Positions 11,830-21,712 of a stretch of 64,000 nucleotides of DNA are shown in pieces. A model generated the notes under the pieces. That model was not told the origin of the DNA and searched no databases. It worked only from the letters and a program-made list of their open reading frames with translations. Each line of letters opens with the position of its first letter. The first letter of the stretch is position 1. The stretch is from Holothuria scabra (Eukaryota > Echinodermata > Holothuroidea > Aspidochirotida > Holothuriidae): contig CM074193.1 in NCBI GenBank assembly GCA_037179385.1, positions 45,723,082-45,787,081 of the forward strand. Direction: 5' to 3'. The position numbers were made by a program, and so were the translations under genes.

Positions 11830-13065
11830 CCCAATCAATCAACCTGCTTTTTCTGCGGCGATCTAACGTTAGGTACTGTAGGGCCTATTCCGCGTGAGAA
11901 TGGGAAAGGGAACTCCGACTTTCGTTTGCTACTGTATTTTTCTCGTTTGATTTCTCCTTCTCGTGACAACGTTTGCAAACGCTGTTCTTCGATTTTTCTT
12001 TCTGAAGTTCTGAACAGGAAGACATTTTGCTGTCGTTAGACTAAGACTAGCCCCTTCGCTTCGACCAATCTGTCAAGTTCAATGCAGGTTTCCTAGGCCA
12101 GTTCGTCTTTTTAGAAATTCCCAAGATCACTTCTCGAATAACAACGTATAGCCTCTCAACGTTGACCTACAGTAATAATAGCCTATAAGAGCATCCAAGT
12201 CAAACTGATGATTAAAACACAAAACAATTAAGCCGGAAATTTTATACAAATTAGCCACCTTGGCATTCTTATTAGAACTTATTCACATATTTCATAACTA
12301 ATTAATAAGTGTCTTAAAAAAGTAGAAAAAAGAAACAATCACACAATATTTCTTTTTTCAAAGTGGGAAGGAAACAAATGATCGAGACGGTTCAAAATTC
12401 CCAAGATATTGGGAAAATTCCCAAGGGTCTCTCTGTTGTCTCTGAGCAAGGTACTCACTTGTATCAGGAAAACAACTCCCTGCTACATACAAATTAACAC
12501 ATATACTACGCCTGTTAACGCTCACACAAGCAAGCATATGCAGCAGTACGCTATCCCACCCAATCGTATGAACTGTTATCATACGGTGTCTATGGGCTAC
12601 ATCCGGGATTTTGGGTGGGATAACAAATTTTTTGAAGGCTGTCCAAATGTCGCCCCCGTTTCGCGCCACGATACCGTGTCTTTAACAGAGACTTAGACAA
12701 AACAACTTCCGACTCGAGGGTCTTCCAGGGTCATCTAGGGTCAAAATACCATATACTGAACAGTACAGGAAGCTATGGAGGAGTGAGTGTAGGGAACATA
12801 GATCGATAAATTATTACGAGTAGAATGCAATTGGATATGTCTAGCAAAGGTAAATAGATTGGAAAAGTTGGAGGGTAGTACATACTTGCACCATTTAAAC
12901 ATAAAAATTCCTAATTGGATCGTGTGAATTTCAAATATTGTAAAGTTTTAAGCTGTTAGATAACACTATACTGTATGCTGATTAATGAGTAAAATTACAA
13001 ATCTGATGGCCTTTTTTGAAGCAAAAAGAGGCCGTTAACTGAATATATCGAGGTATTGCCACATA
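11830..13065. other. CpG-richer region with no assigned gene, promoter-like
   Basis: It lies upstream of the minus-strand start candidate. CG dinucleotides are frequent from about 11.85 to 12.1 kb and at 12.55-12.75 kb. A plus-strand frame here holds two CX2C pairs (see findings). No TATA box or exon is firmly supported. Confidence 0.3.
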
Positions 13066-13244
13066 CAGTGGCGTAGCCACGGGAGTGGTTTTGGGGGTCG
13101 AACCACCCAGCTCCCTGACCCAACCTAACTGGAATGAAAAAACACCTAAAATAGCGTTGATTTCTCTCTCCCCTTAGACTTTTACCTTATATTGTGCTCC
13201 AACACCCCCCTCCCCTTCATGACACAATCCTGGCTACGCTACTG
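13066..13244. mobile_element. Short hAT-like MITE (GCGTAGCCA termini)
   Basis: The left terminus is CAGTGGCGTAGCCACGG and the right terminus reads CCAGTAGCGTAGCCAGG on the opposite strand. Flanking octamers GCCACATA and GCCCCTTA match at six of eight positions, consistent with an aged 8 bp duplication. It is non-coding, 179 bp. Confidence 0.65.
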
Positions 13245-13326
13245 GCCCCTTAAAATAACGCAATAATGAAGATGTGGTAGAACAAGGGTTTTATACATAG
13301 AAAGTAAGAAACTTTGGGGACACAAG
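13245..13326 (-). pseudogene. CR1/Jockey-like LINE reverse transcriptase remnant, C-terminal part
   Basis: The minus frame reads SMYKTLVLPHLHYCVI, matching the conserved region after the catalytic palm of CR1/Jockey-group reverse transcriptases (usually LPHLDYCS). It is cut on both sides by hAT-like MITEs (13066-13244 and 13327-13775). The matching upstream fragment is at 13776-13962. Confidence 0.6.
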
Positions 13327-13775
13327 CAGGCCCGTAGCCAGCCCATGTGGAGGGGTGGGTCCTTTTTCCAAGATGTGGACCCTTTTCCAAGATGTGGACC
13401 CTTTTCCAAATACGGAGGCGGCTTGAGCGGGCCGTAAGCTTGCAATTGCGAGGGAACCGGGGCATGCTTCCCCTGAAAAGTTTGAAATCTGCAGATCTCC
13501 TGCATGCAATCTGGAGCATTTTAGAGGACTTTTGAACACAACGGAAGTCATTTTTCCCCAGGAATTCCACACGGTACACCACTTTTTGAGGAAAAAATCA
13601 TACATGTAATCTGAAAGGTTTTATCTTCCTTCTAAAAGTGAACGGAAATCCGTCCTCAATATGTCAAGATAAAAATATTTCATAGCTGACCCTTCAAACA
13701 CAGTGCTGGAGAAATGGACCTCCCTCAAGTTGGGGTGGGTCGTTCGAACGCTCCGACCCCCTGGCTACGGGCCTG
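13327..13775. mobile_element. hAT-like MITE splitting a LINE remnant
   Basis: The termini are inverted copies: CAGGCCCGTAGCCAG at the left and CTGGCTACGGGCCTG at the right, 15 perfect bases. The inside contains a short tandem repeat of CCTTTTTCCAAGATGTGGAC units near 13360-13408. No clear 8 bp duplication is visible; the LINE flanks share AAAGTAAGAA on both sides. Confidence 0.75.
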
Positions 13776-13962
13776 ATAAAGTAAGAACAGAAGCGGTCCT
13801 GATACAGATCTTTGCGGAACACCGCATGCAATTTGTCCTAAATTCGAATGACATGTCGTCCGTCTTGATTTGGGCAGATTGATCTTCAATACTGACGGAA
13901 GAGTTTCTTTTAATTCTCCTCTGAGAAAAATCAAAGCGTCTGACATAAAATTCCTTCAATAT
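13776..13962 (-). pseudogene. CR1/Jockey-like LINE reverse transcriptase remnant, core part
   Basis: The minus frame contains CGVPQRSVSGPLLFLLY, a diverged form of the GVPQGSVLGPLLF motif of LINE reverse transcriptases. A neighbouring frame carries the preceding FDFSQRRI segment, so at least one frameshift has occurred. The part expected between this motif and the LPHLHYC segment at 13245-13326, including the catalytic YADD, is missing. This copy is dead. Confidence 0.75.
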
Positions 13963-14119
13963 ACCTGGACGTACGAGGCGGGGCAGCTAGGGTGGGCAGA
14001 CTGCCCTCTCTCAAAAAAAAAAGTCCTCAAAATTTAACATTCGAATCTGGGAAAATTCGGGCTGTTATTCTATTTTAAAAAAATGAAATGATTTTAATGG
14101 CAAGTAACTAAGCGCACGC

Positions 14120-14285
14120 GCGTACGCGAGGGGGGGGGGGGGGTTGGCGTTTACGGCCTCAGCCCTCCCTTTTTCACCAGATCAACAATAAAACATACGG
14201 GAAATAAGCAGTGCAACTCCCTCACTTCACTACTTTCTTTTAAGCCAGCCCCCCTCCCTTGTTAATGTCTGGATCCGCGCTTGAA
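14120..14285. repeat. Dispersed repeat with GGATCC end, copy 1
   Basis: It shares GGCCTCAGCCCTCC, then CAATAAAACATAC, then GTGCAACTCCCT, and ends near TGGATCCGCGC. A second copy lies at 34430-34580. It starts next to a G-run. Class unknown. Confidence 0.6.
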
Positions 14286-14470
14286 GCGTGCCCGAAATCT
14301 TAGAAAGATAAGCCGGAAAAGGAAAAATTAGGAAAATTTTTATGAAAAAATCAGCAAGATTATAAATCTAAAAACTAATCTTCGTGAGCTTATTCCATAG
14401 TCAACACCCTTTCCAAATCAGGCGCGGCGGAACGGAAAATATATTGGGGAGCTGAGTGCCAGCAGGACTG

Positions 14471-14660
14471 TCTAAGCGGAGAGCCACCATCGGTTGGCGC
14501 GGAGCGTACAAGAATATTTTTGACTTTACAGACCCCCAGGTGGCCGAAAACGGCACTTCCCGCGTGTTCTATGTTGCATGTATCCAGCCTTAAAATATGG
14601 GTCTCATGTTTGCAATTTCTCAACTAATGAGAAAAATATCAGCCTATGCAAAATGGTTAT
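14471..14660. repeat. GCGGAGCG-family repeat, copy 1
   Basis: It contains AAGCGGAGAGCCACCATCGG, then GCGCGGAGCGTACAAGAA, then AACGGCACTTCCCG. Related copies lie at 19076-19190, 55505-55690, 55708-55815 and 63915-64000. Non-coding, class unknown. Confidence 0.7.
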
Positions 14661-15110
14661 ACGTATCAGATAAATTGAGATGATACAAGAACAATAATTA
14701 ATTATGCATCCTCTTTCATTTATTGTTTGCCGTGTTATTCACTTTCTGCACCCCGTGTTACATTTGTCCACCCATACATATCAATTATTATAGTCTTTAT
14801 CGTTTTTATAAAAATGATCAAGGTAATATAACGAAGCGACTTATAAAGAAAGCCTAGAAAAAAAATGATTTCTCAGCCTGGTTTTCAGTCTTGCGTGATA
14901 AATTACCGTAAGTGTTCGGTTATCAACTTGGCCGTAGGTCGGCGGGGCCCCCATTGGGCAAAAACCTTGCTGAATCGGGCAGACTTCAGTGCATCAGTCA
15001 TGCAGAGATTACGTCCTGGTTGGGTATATGGAATAGGCAAAAAGTCACCGTCCCCTGAGAGGAAGAGTCTTTTCCGGCTACGGTTATCTAAATTCTTTCA
15101 AAACTTCGCC

Positions 15111-15175
15111 CCCCCCCCCCCCCAAAAAAAAAAACACACACACACACCGAAAAAAAACAAACAAACAAACATTCA
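15111..15175. repeat. C-run, A-run and (CA)n/(CAAA)n microsatellite cluster
   Basis: A run of Cs is followed by As, an ACACAC stretch and several CAAA units. Simple sequence only. Confidence 0.9.
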
Positions 15176-15223
15176 AAAACCGCTAAATTGAACGTAAAAT
15201 TTTCAAAAATAAAATAATCACAT

Positions 15224-15309
15224 AGTTGTGAGAGGGATGTCAGTTAGAAGATTTGGCCTTAAAGTCAACTTAAAGGCCAAATCTTCTAACTGACATCCCT
15301 CTCACAACT
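15224..15309. repeat. Perfect hairpin with 37-base arms
   Basis: Bases 15224-15260 are an exact inverted copy of 15273-15309, with a 12-base spacer. The right arm is the first part of a TTAA-type MITE (15274-15480), so the left arm looks like a recent inverted copy of that terminus. Confidence 0.95.
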
Positions 15310-15480
15310 GTCTAAAACCTATACTCATTAAGACACAATCCTCCTTAATTGTTTCAGAGTGAGTAAGAAGGGCCCACTGTGTAATTAAACACTACTGTGT
15401 CTTTTTCGAATTTGCTGTCAATCAAAGAGTATGCAAATTGAGAATTTCTGTTGACTGCTACAAAAATTGTAGTTTGGGTA
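15274..15480. mobile_element. TTAA-type MITE family A, right-truncated copy
   Basis: It begins with TTAA then AGGCCAAATCTTCTAAC, and shares the interior GTCAATCAAAGAG and AATTGAGAATTTC boxes with copies at 38018, 38378, 54191 and 58548. The right terminal repeat is lost. Confidence 0.65.
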
Positions 15481-16858
15481 ACAATTGACTGAAAACAACT
15501 ATGGTTTTATGCATTTGGCCCCCTGCAAAAATGTTCGTCCCTCCAGAACGTTCTCTGGCTAAGTAAACGGTTTTAATGCAATGAATGTTTGGCTGTGTGA
15601 AACATCTGTGGCATACAGTCTCGTCTTAGATTCCGTGAATCCACTGGACCAAATATTTTTCAACAAGTTTTAAAAAAAATAAATGATTTTTTAACACCGT
15701 GAAAGTACCACTAACTTCACAAAGTTCTCATAAGGACAATACATTACGTAAGGGAATGTGTAGGAAACATTTCGCAGAATTTCATAGAAAGGGAAATAGG
15801 GCCCACACGGGACCTTGGACCAAAAACATGACCAAACAATTCAAAATAAATTAAAAAAATCACTAATCAACCAAACATTAACATTGAGAAAGGTTCGCAA
15901 CTTTGTTTTCCATTAACTGGACCATGTGGCCCATGCCAGACCTCGACCCCAAATTCCTGAACACCGCGGAGCAACACAAATTGAGTATACGGAAATAACC
16001 CGATAGTACATATATTACAACCTGACAACAAAATTTTTAAAGCATTTTGCAGATTTTCATAACATAGCCCATAGGGCCCACATGGCCAGGACCACAATTC
16101 AAGAATACCATTGAGAGATAAATGTCTATGCATCGTTATCGTCTTTCTTACATTAAACCCTTTGCTTATATTTTACAAAATGGAAAATGTACCGTATGGT
16201 CCATCTTGGACCTTGGCCACCAAATTCCTGAAAACCTACTGGAACTCCTTTTTGAGGAACCAATTTATTGTAAAAAAGAATCTGTATGGTGTGAATTTTC
16301 CAGAATTTCAAGAGAGAGCCATGGGGTCCACCTTGGCCTTGAAATGATGCTTCCAGAAAACCATAAAATGATCATGAACAAAACAAAATTAATAAGAAGT
16401 TTTAAAAAACAGTTTAAAGGTAACTGAAAGATCGAAATGCTGGCCGGGTTGGAACCCAGCTGGGAAAATCTTGGCGCCACCCCCTGGGGAATGCGTTTCC
16501 CCAAAGGAATTCCAATAAAGAGTCTTGAACTTAAAGATGAAATAATTACCCATCACAGTTAAAAGCTGCAAGATTAACCCTGTCAAATTCGAATATCTCA
16601 CACTCTGTACCTGAAATTCTTGAAAAGACGAAAAATTTCTCAAAGGGAAGGTGTCCTCCCCCTAGCTCAGATCCACCCCAGGCCAGCAAAACGCACGCTG
16701 ATGTACCTCCCCCCCCCCCCCCATCCAAATTTGTAAGTCTGGCTACTGGTAGAGGTACGTCAAACCAGTCATGGTGTCGGCAGCCTGGCAGAGAATCATC
16801 CACTGGATTCAAAGCTGCCAAATTATGTATGTACCGGTATTTATCATTCCATTTTCTG

Positions 16859-17010
16859 TCCTGGTCATACCGAAGAGTTAAAATGGAACCCATTGCCATT
16901 GTGCTTGGTGCTTAGCATAAGCAATGGAGTAGGGAAAACAACTGGTGAGTCACAACTCGTAAAAAGGCTGTGGCTGGCCGACGTAAACCAATAGATTAGA
17001 AACCAAGCCG
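16859..17010 (+). mobile_element. SINE fragment, plus orientation
   Basis: It matches the SINE body from CATACCGAAGAG through ATGGAACCCATTGCCATTG and GCAATGGAGTAGGGAAAAC to the 3' region. The head is missing. It adjoins an inverted fragment of the same family at 17011-17074. Confidence 0.75.
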
Positions 17011-17074
17011 TTAGTTAGATAGAGTTTTACGGCCCAGTTTCCAGCCTATTGGTTTAAGTAGAGCCGGCCATAGA
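17011..17074 (-). mobile_element. SINE 3'-end fragment, inverted beside the previous copy
   Basis: The bases TTAGATAGAGTTTTACGG and CCAGCCTATTGGTTTAAG are the reverse complement of the SINE tail. Together with the plus copy it makes a tail-to-tail pair. Confidence 0.65.
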
Positions 17075-18402
17075 GCCTCATTTATAACTCTTTAACTGAG
17101 AGCTGAAAAGACGCTCTGAACAGGAGATTAAAAGTGATTTCAAAATATATATGAGTCACCGAAACTTCCTTCATTCCGGTGATTGAAAATTGGCCAAAAT
17201 CTGTCCAAAGTTAAAAAATGCACAGATATAGACTAATCATTTTTCTTAAAATTTGCTTAAGTTGTGTGTGCTTTTAATGTGTCAAATTTCATTTTCCTGG
17301 ACGACAGTGGGCATGGGACTGGACCATAACAAGCATGCTGCAGAAATCCAGGGTTCTTTGTGCCATGAAATAATGAACCTTACAATACCGTGAGAGGTGC
17401 GGCAATTCAATAAAACAATTCAAACAACCAAGTGAACTAACCCTCCCAACTGCTTTTTATTTGCTTCACTGGAGGAGGGCAGATTCTTGAATGGGACCTC
17501 AAAGTTTGAATATTTTCGAAATTGAAACAATATTACCGCGTGACAAAATACTTTACGCCACAAACAATAAAGCAGTTTCATGAAAACAAATCAATGAATA
17601 ATAAATATAAATTAGAGGTGCAGTCAAGTTGTATAAAAAATGATACCGCCATCAATCAGTCTGTCTCGAAGCAAAATTAAAAAAGAGGGCGCTCTTTTTA
17701 AAGTTGAAATCAGCAAGAGAATAAAGCCGGGTATTCAGGACTTCAGGCCGGTTGTACCCTGTCAACTACAACAGGAACCAACTCTGGCACCCCTCTAGCT
17801 CCTTTCTACGTACAGTGATGCTCAGCGTGCTTTGTACATGACAGTATTCTCCCTTCAAGTCTCCACAAGAAGCCGGCGATACATTGGGGAGGAACCTATC
17901 CGCCTCCCAGTGCAATCAGGATAGGACCATGTGTGAACACTACCGTCCGGGTGAGGCTTTCGTCTCGCCCGAAGGAGTCCGAGTAGCCATTATATAGGCG
18001 GCACTTCAAGGAAATTTGGAAGATACTGTGAAAATTTTGAACCCACAGTTTTGACCACTGCTCTTCATAAAATAGTTACCTCAAGTAGCAAGACAAGTTT
18101 TGAAGGTATTTACATGGATTTTTTAGAATTGCTGTGAAAGAAAAAGTTTTTTGTCTTTACTTGTGTGCAATTTGGGTACCAAAATGAGAAACTAACTCTC
18201 CATGTCTCTGAGCATGCGCTAAAATTATCATACCGCAGTTTGGAATGCCGGGTGCATCGGCAATTTAGGCTAATTAGAGTCAATGAGCATGATACGGCGT
18301 TTTACAGAAACAGCAAATAATCAGTCAACATTACATTATGTTACTGTGTACCCGAACGTCAACTTACACGGCTAGCAGCAGTGAAGAGGTTTACTTCTTA
18401 CA
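17075..18402. other. No gene recognised
   Basis: The stretch is mixed AT-rich and CpG-containing (notably 17.87-18.0 kb and 18.2-18.4 kb). It may include the promoter of the plus-strand exon set that follows. No TATA box or core promoter element could be assigned with confidence. Confidence 0.3.
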
Positions 18403-18453
18403 ATGGCGGAAGCAGGGTGGCTGAACTCAAGGACCAATCGGGCTTATCGTTGA
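18403..18453 (+). other. Possible 5' exon with upstream mini-ORF
   Basis: ACAATGGCGG gives a good start context, but the frame MAEAGWLNSRTNRAYR meets TGA at once, directly before a GTAAGTAAGT donor. If this is an exon it is more likely a 5' untranslated exon with a short upstream frame than the start of the protein. The region before it is moderately CpG-rich. Confidence 0.3.
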
Positions 18454-18778
18454 GTAAGTAAGTAAAGGACATCACCTTCCAAACCGACAATATCAAATCC
18501 CATCTATAGTCTATACGAATCCTTTTCACCGTCAGACTGTGGCTAAAAATAAATATAACGTGCCTGAACTGAGTAAAGGTTAGTACTCCGAACATTAGGC
18601 CAGCTATAGCCCAGATTCCCCTCCATGCGCGTCTAACACTAATTAATTCGGAACGCCTATACTAACACTCGGTACTACTGCAAGCGAGCCAAGTACAAAT
18701 ATTGAACTTAAGCCTTAAGGTTAAGTCCACGCTTTAGTATGTAGACCCGAGTAATTAAAATCCACTGTGACATGCCAG

Positions 18779-18962
18779 GGACGGCGGAGACGGGGGAAGG
18801 GGGGGGGGGGGAGGCTAGGCTAGGGGACTTTAGCTCCCGCACTTTTTTGCTGTGGGCATTTTAGACCGCCTTTAACTGCATTTTGGGTAGTCTTGAACTG
18901 TATTTATTTTATTGGACAAATTGGGCCGCTTCGATGATTAGCCCAGTCTGCACTTCTGCATG
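18779..18962. repeat. GGGCCGC-family repeat, copy 1
   Basis: It shares the order CAGGGAC, G-run, GCACTTTTTTGCTGTGGGC, then TTATTTTATTGGACA and GATTAGCCC with copies at 25570-25745, 34962-35140 and 36460-36680. The termini look hAT-like (CAGGG) but no duplication was found. Confidence 0.65.
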
Positions 18963-19075
18963 CACATTCTCTTTGGATTCCTGGGCACTGGAGAGTCAAA
19001 CACTAAGGACCTGCGACCAACGATAGGGTGTCCATTTCTTCAAGACAGAAAAGGAGGACAAACTTTGCTACTTTC

Positions 19076-19190
19076 TTAATGGAGAGCCACAATAAGTTGG
19101 CAGGTAGCATACCAGAAAATTTTTGGCCTTTACAAACCCCTCAGATGTCCGGAAACGCCCCCCCCCCCCCCCCGGGTTCTAAGCTACATG
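19076..19190. repeat. GCGGAGCG-family repeat, copy 2 (partial)
   Basis: It has GGAGAGCCACAATAAGTTGG, then TTTTTGGCCTTTACAAACCC and CAGATGTCCGGAAACG, followed by a C-run. Confidence 0.6.
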
Positions 19191-19315
19191 ATAACAGACG
19201 CGAAAAATGGGATGTTGAACTCTGAAAATTTGTGCATCCTTAGATAGTATTACGAATGTATGAGTTTCCTACATTATTCAGCTGCTATTGCAAACTGTAT
19301 TTCTATTTTTTACAG

Positions 19316-19359
19316 GTAGCCTTCTAATGTGCTATACACAACCTACTTGTTCGGCAGAG
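19316..19359 (+). CDS. Candidate first coding exon of a plus-strand spliced frame
   Basis: A textbook acceptor (ttctattttttacag) and a GAG/GTGAAAG donor bracket 44 bases. An ATG at 19327 opens MCYTQPTCSAE, which ends in phase 0. The next candidate exon (29430-29539) begins in phase 0, so the two join in frame. The product is unknown. The short length and the long intron leave chance as a real alternative. Confidence 0.3.
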
Positions 19360-20826
19360 GTGAAAGGCGTGACTGATGCACATAACACATTGAGTGTAAT
19401 CTAGACTCTGGGCTGATCCAGGTGGCATATTGTTGGGAAGTTTTACATTAGAATTGTTAAAATGGAGAAATTTCAACGTCCGGCGCCATGTGACCCTGAA
19501 TGGAGGACAGGGTGCTCAAAAGCCGGATTGTCCGGAGAAAAGCCGGACAAATGGACACGCTAACCTACGACGGTACGAGGGGAGGGGGCTGGGGAGAGGT
19601 GACAGCCCGGGTACGTGAGGGTTGGAAGTATACCCCAGCCAGCTTCCTGGGTCAGAAGCCCTCTTTTTCATTTCTCCAAAACTCAATGAATTGATACCTC
19701 AGATTTCTTATGTACATGGACAGAGCATGTAACTCATCGAGGTGCTGCAACATATTTTAATCCCAAAACATTGCCACATGTCATACATTCCTATAAGCAG
19801 TGTGACAGGCTGACTTCCACAACATGTACTCTGCACACCCTGCAACTAGCTTATTCGGAGTACGCCCTTTTGGGGTTCCAAGGACGTCTGGACTACCCCC
19901 TCCCTGCTCTTGGATGGCAATCACAAATTCTAAACACCAATTTTAAACATGCACGTCATGATGGCAGTTATTTTTACAGTCAGATACATGTATCTTATCC
20001 AATCAAATGAATTTGCATCATAGGCATAGGAAGTGGGGGGGAGGGTGGGGGCTGGGGAAACAGCCCCCCCCAGTGAAAAATGAGGAGGGTAGAAGCATAT
20101 TTTGCCCCCCCCCCAAGCTGCTAGCTAAATAGGACATTTTAGCCAATGTTACCCGAGAAAAAGGGGTTTTCACAGGTGAAGCTTGTCTCTGTAATTGCAA
20201 CAGTTAACCTTGTTTAAACCACCTTGTTGCTGTATTGAGCAAACAGTCTTTGAAGGGGGCAAACCAGGCTTTAACTTAACTGATTTTAAGATACCTGAGC
20301 AGGAAGTTCTCTGATAGATTCTAGTAGATTATTAGTTGCCAGCTTAAGATTGCTAAAACTTGCTATTGGCTTCTAGCGTTCTGCATTTTCAGAGTCAGAA
20401 AACCCCTTTTTCATTTCTCCAAATCTCAAAAAAGCAAAATTTTTGACGTGCTTCATGCGCCACAAAATGCAATTTGATATGCAGTAGTTCTTGCTCATAA
20501 ATTAGTTTGGTAAACTTTCTGAGCTCTGGAAATGAGAAAATCGCAGATATATGTGAAACCACACTATAAAGAGACACTGGCAGTTATATTTCTATCAGTC
20601 TTATAAATTGTCTTTCATAAATTCCAAGTTTTCTTCAATCATATGTAAGCTCTTGATTTTGAAATATTTTGTCTCAAAAGGACAGCACAGTTTGGGAAAC
20701 TTTTGAAAAGTCATTGGAGAGTGTCAGTTTGTAGGCTTTACAGAATGTAACGTTAAGTGGCAACAATGATGTTCAATTATTGTGTAATCATTCTCAGATT
20801 TGCCACCAATATAGGAAGCAGAGATT

Positions 20827-21010
20827 CTTCAGTAACCCCCATCTTTTCAAATTTCCTTTCAGGAAACCCAGAATCCAAAAACTTCTACAAGCTACAAGTC
20901 TTTGTTTAAAAGGGCCAAAAATTTTGGCGGGCTTTGCGCTTTGGGAATTTCCTCCCTCACACAGTGGTGTTCACACCAAAAAATAAAATTTGGGTGATTG
21001 CTCTTTTCCC
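20827..21010. repeat. Fragment of hAT-like family E
   Basis: It shares CAAATTTCCTTTCAGGAAACC and nearby segments with the inside of the element at 21713-23361 and with copies near 62110-62270 and 63590-63890. Termini are not preserved. Confidence 0.5.
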
Positions 21011-21712
21011 CTGAAAAAACTCTCTTGACCCCTGCTGCTTAGCTATCACTCACAAGCCAGGGAAATGTCATTTCCCACTGTCTGAGGGGTCACGAGTTTT
21101 CATTATTCAACTGAAGGTGGCAATTAGCTTTAATAATAGTCTTTCGAGCATGACTTAATATTTCAGGCAGGAAATCATTGGAGTACCTTACTCAAATGTG
21201 CTCATATACACCAGTCATCAGATACTTTTCAACCCTGTCAGTTGAGTAGTCTGTATAGATGGATTCTTTAGTTATGGAAGTGTTAAAATGTTAAATGTTT
21301 GCAGAGGGTATAGATACTCATGCCTTGCCCCACCCCTTATTTCTTGGATATCAGTATAACTTGACTAAGACTGGAATTGTTGTTTCGCGTAGCACAGCTG
21401 ATAAAAAGGGAATATTTCCACACTTTTCAGTGGGTAGTTTCATTTGAAAAAATGAGTTATGGCATTTAATTTATTATTAAAAAAAACATTCATTCTTTCT
21501 TGTTGAAAAGAGCAAAGATTTAGCATAAAAAATGCACCTTTTGTCAATGGGAAAGGGTGATTTGCTTACTCCAAAAATTGCTTCGCCCCCACTTTCATAT
21601 TGCTTCCTCCGTCACTGATTTGCATGCACTGTCGAGAAATGCCTGAAAATCTTAGTTTTCAGATTGGAATCAAGAACATGTATTAAAAATATCAAAGCTG
21701 CACAGGTGTTTA

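Noticed and set aside
12358..12669. Minus-strand 103-residue frame upstream of the candidate first exon
   Set aside because: It opens with GTG, not ATG, the plus strand is equally open and there are no matching splice sites. Probably CpG-rich promoter-side DNA.
13239..13605. Several overlapping minus-strand frames of about 100 residues
   Set aside because: Most of their length is inside the hAT-like MITE at 13327-13775; only the short LPHLHYC part is a real LINE remnant.
16440..16500. Possible tRNA-like fold around GGGTTGGAACCC
   Set aside because: The B-box resemblance is superficial; no acceptor or anticodon stem can be formed.
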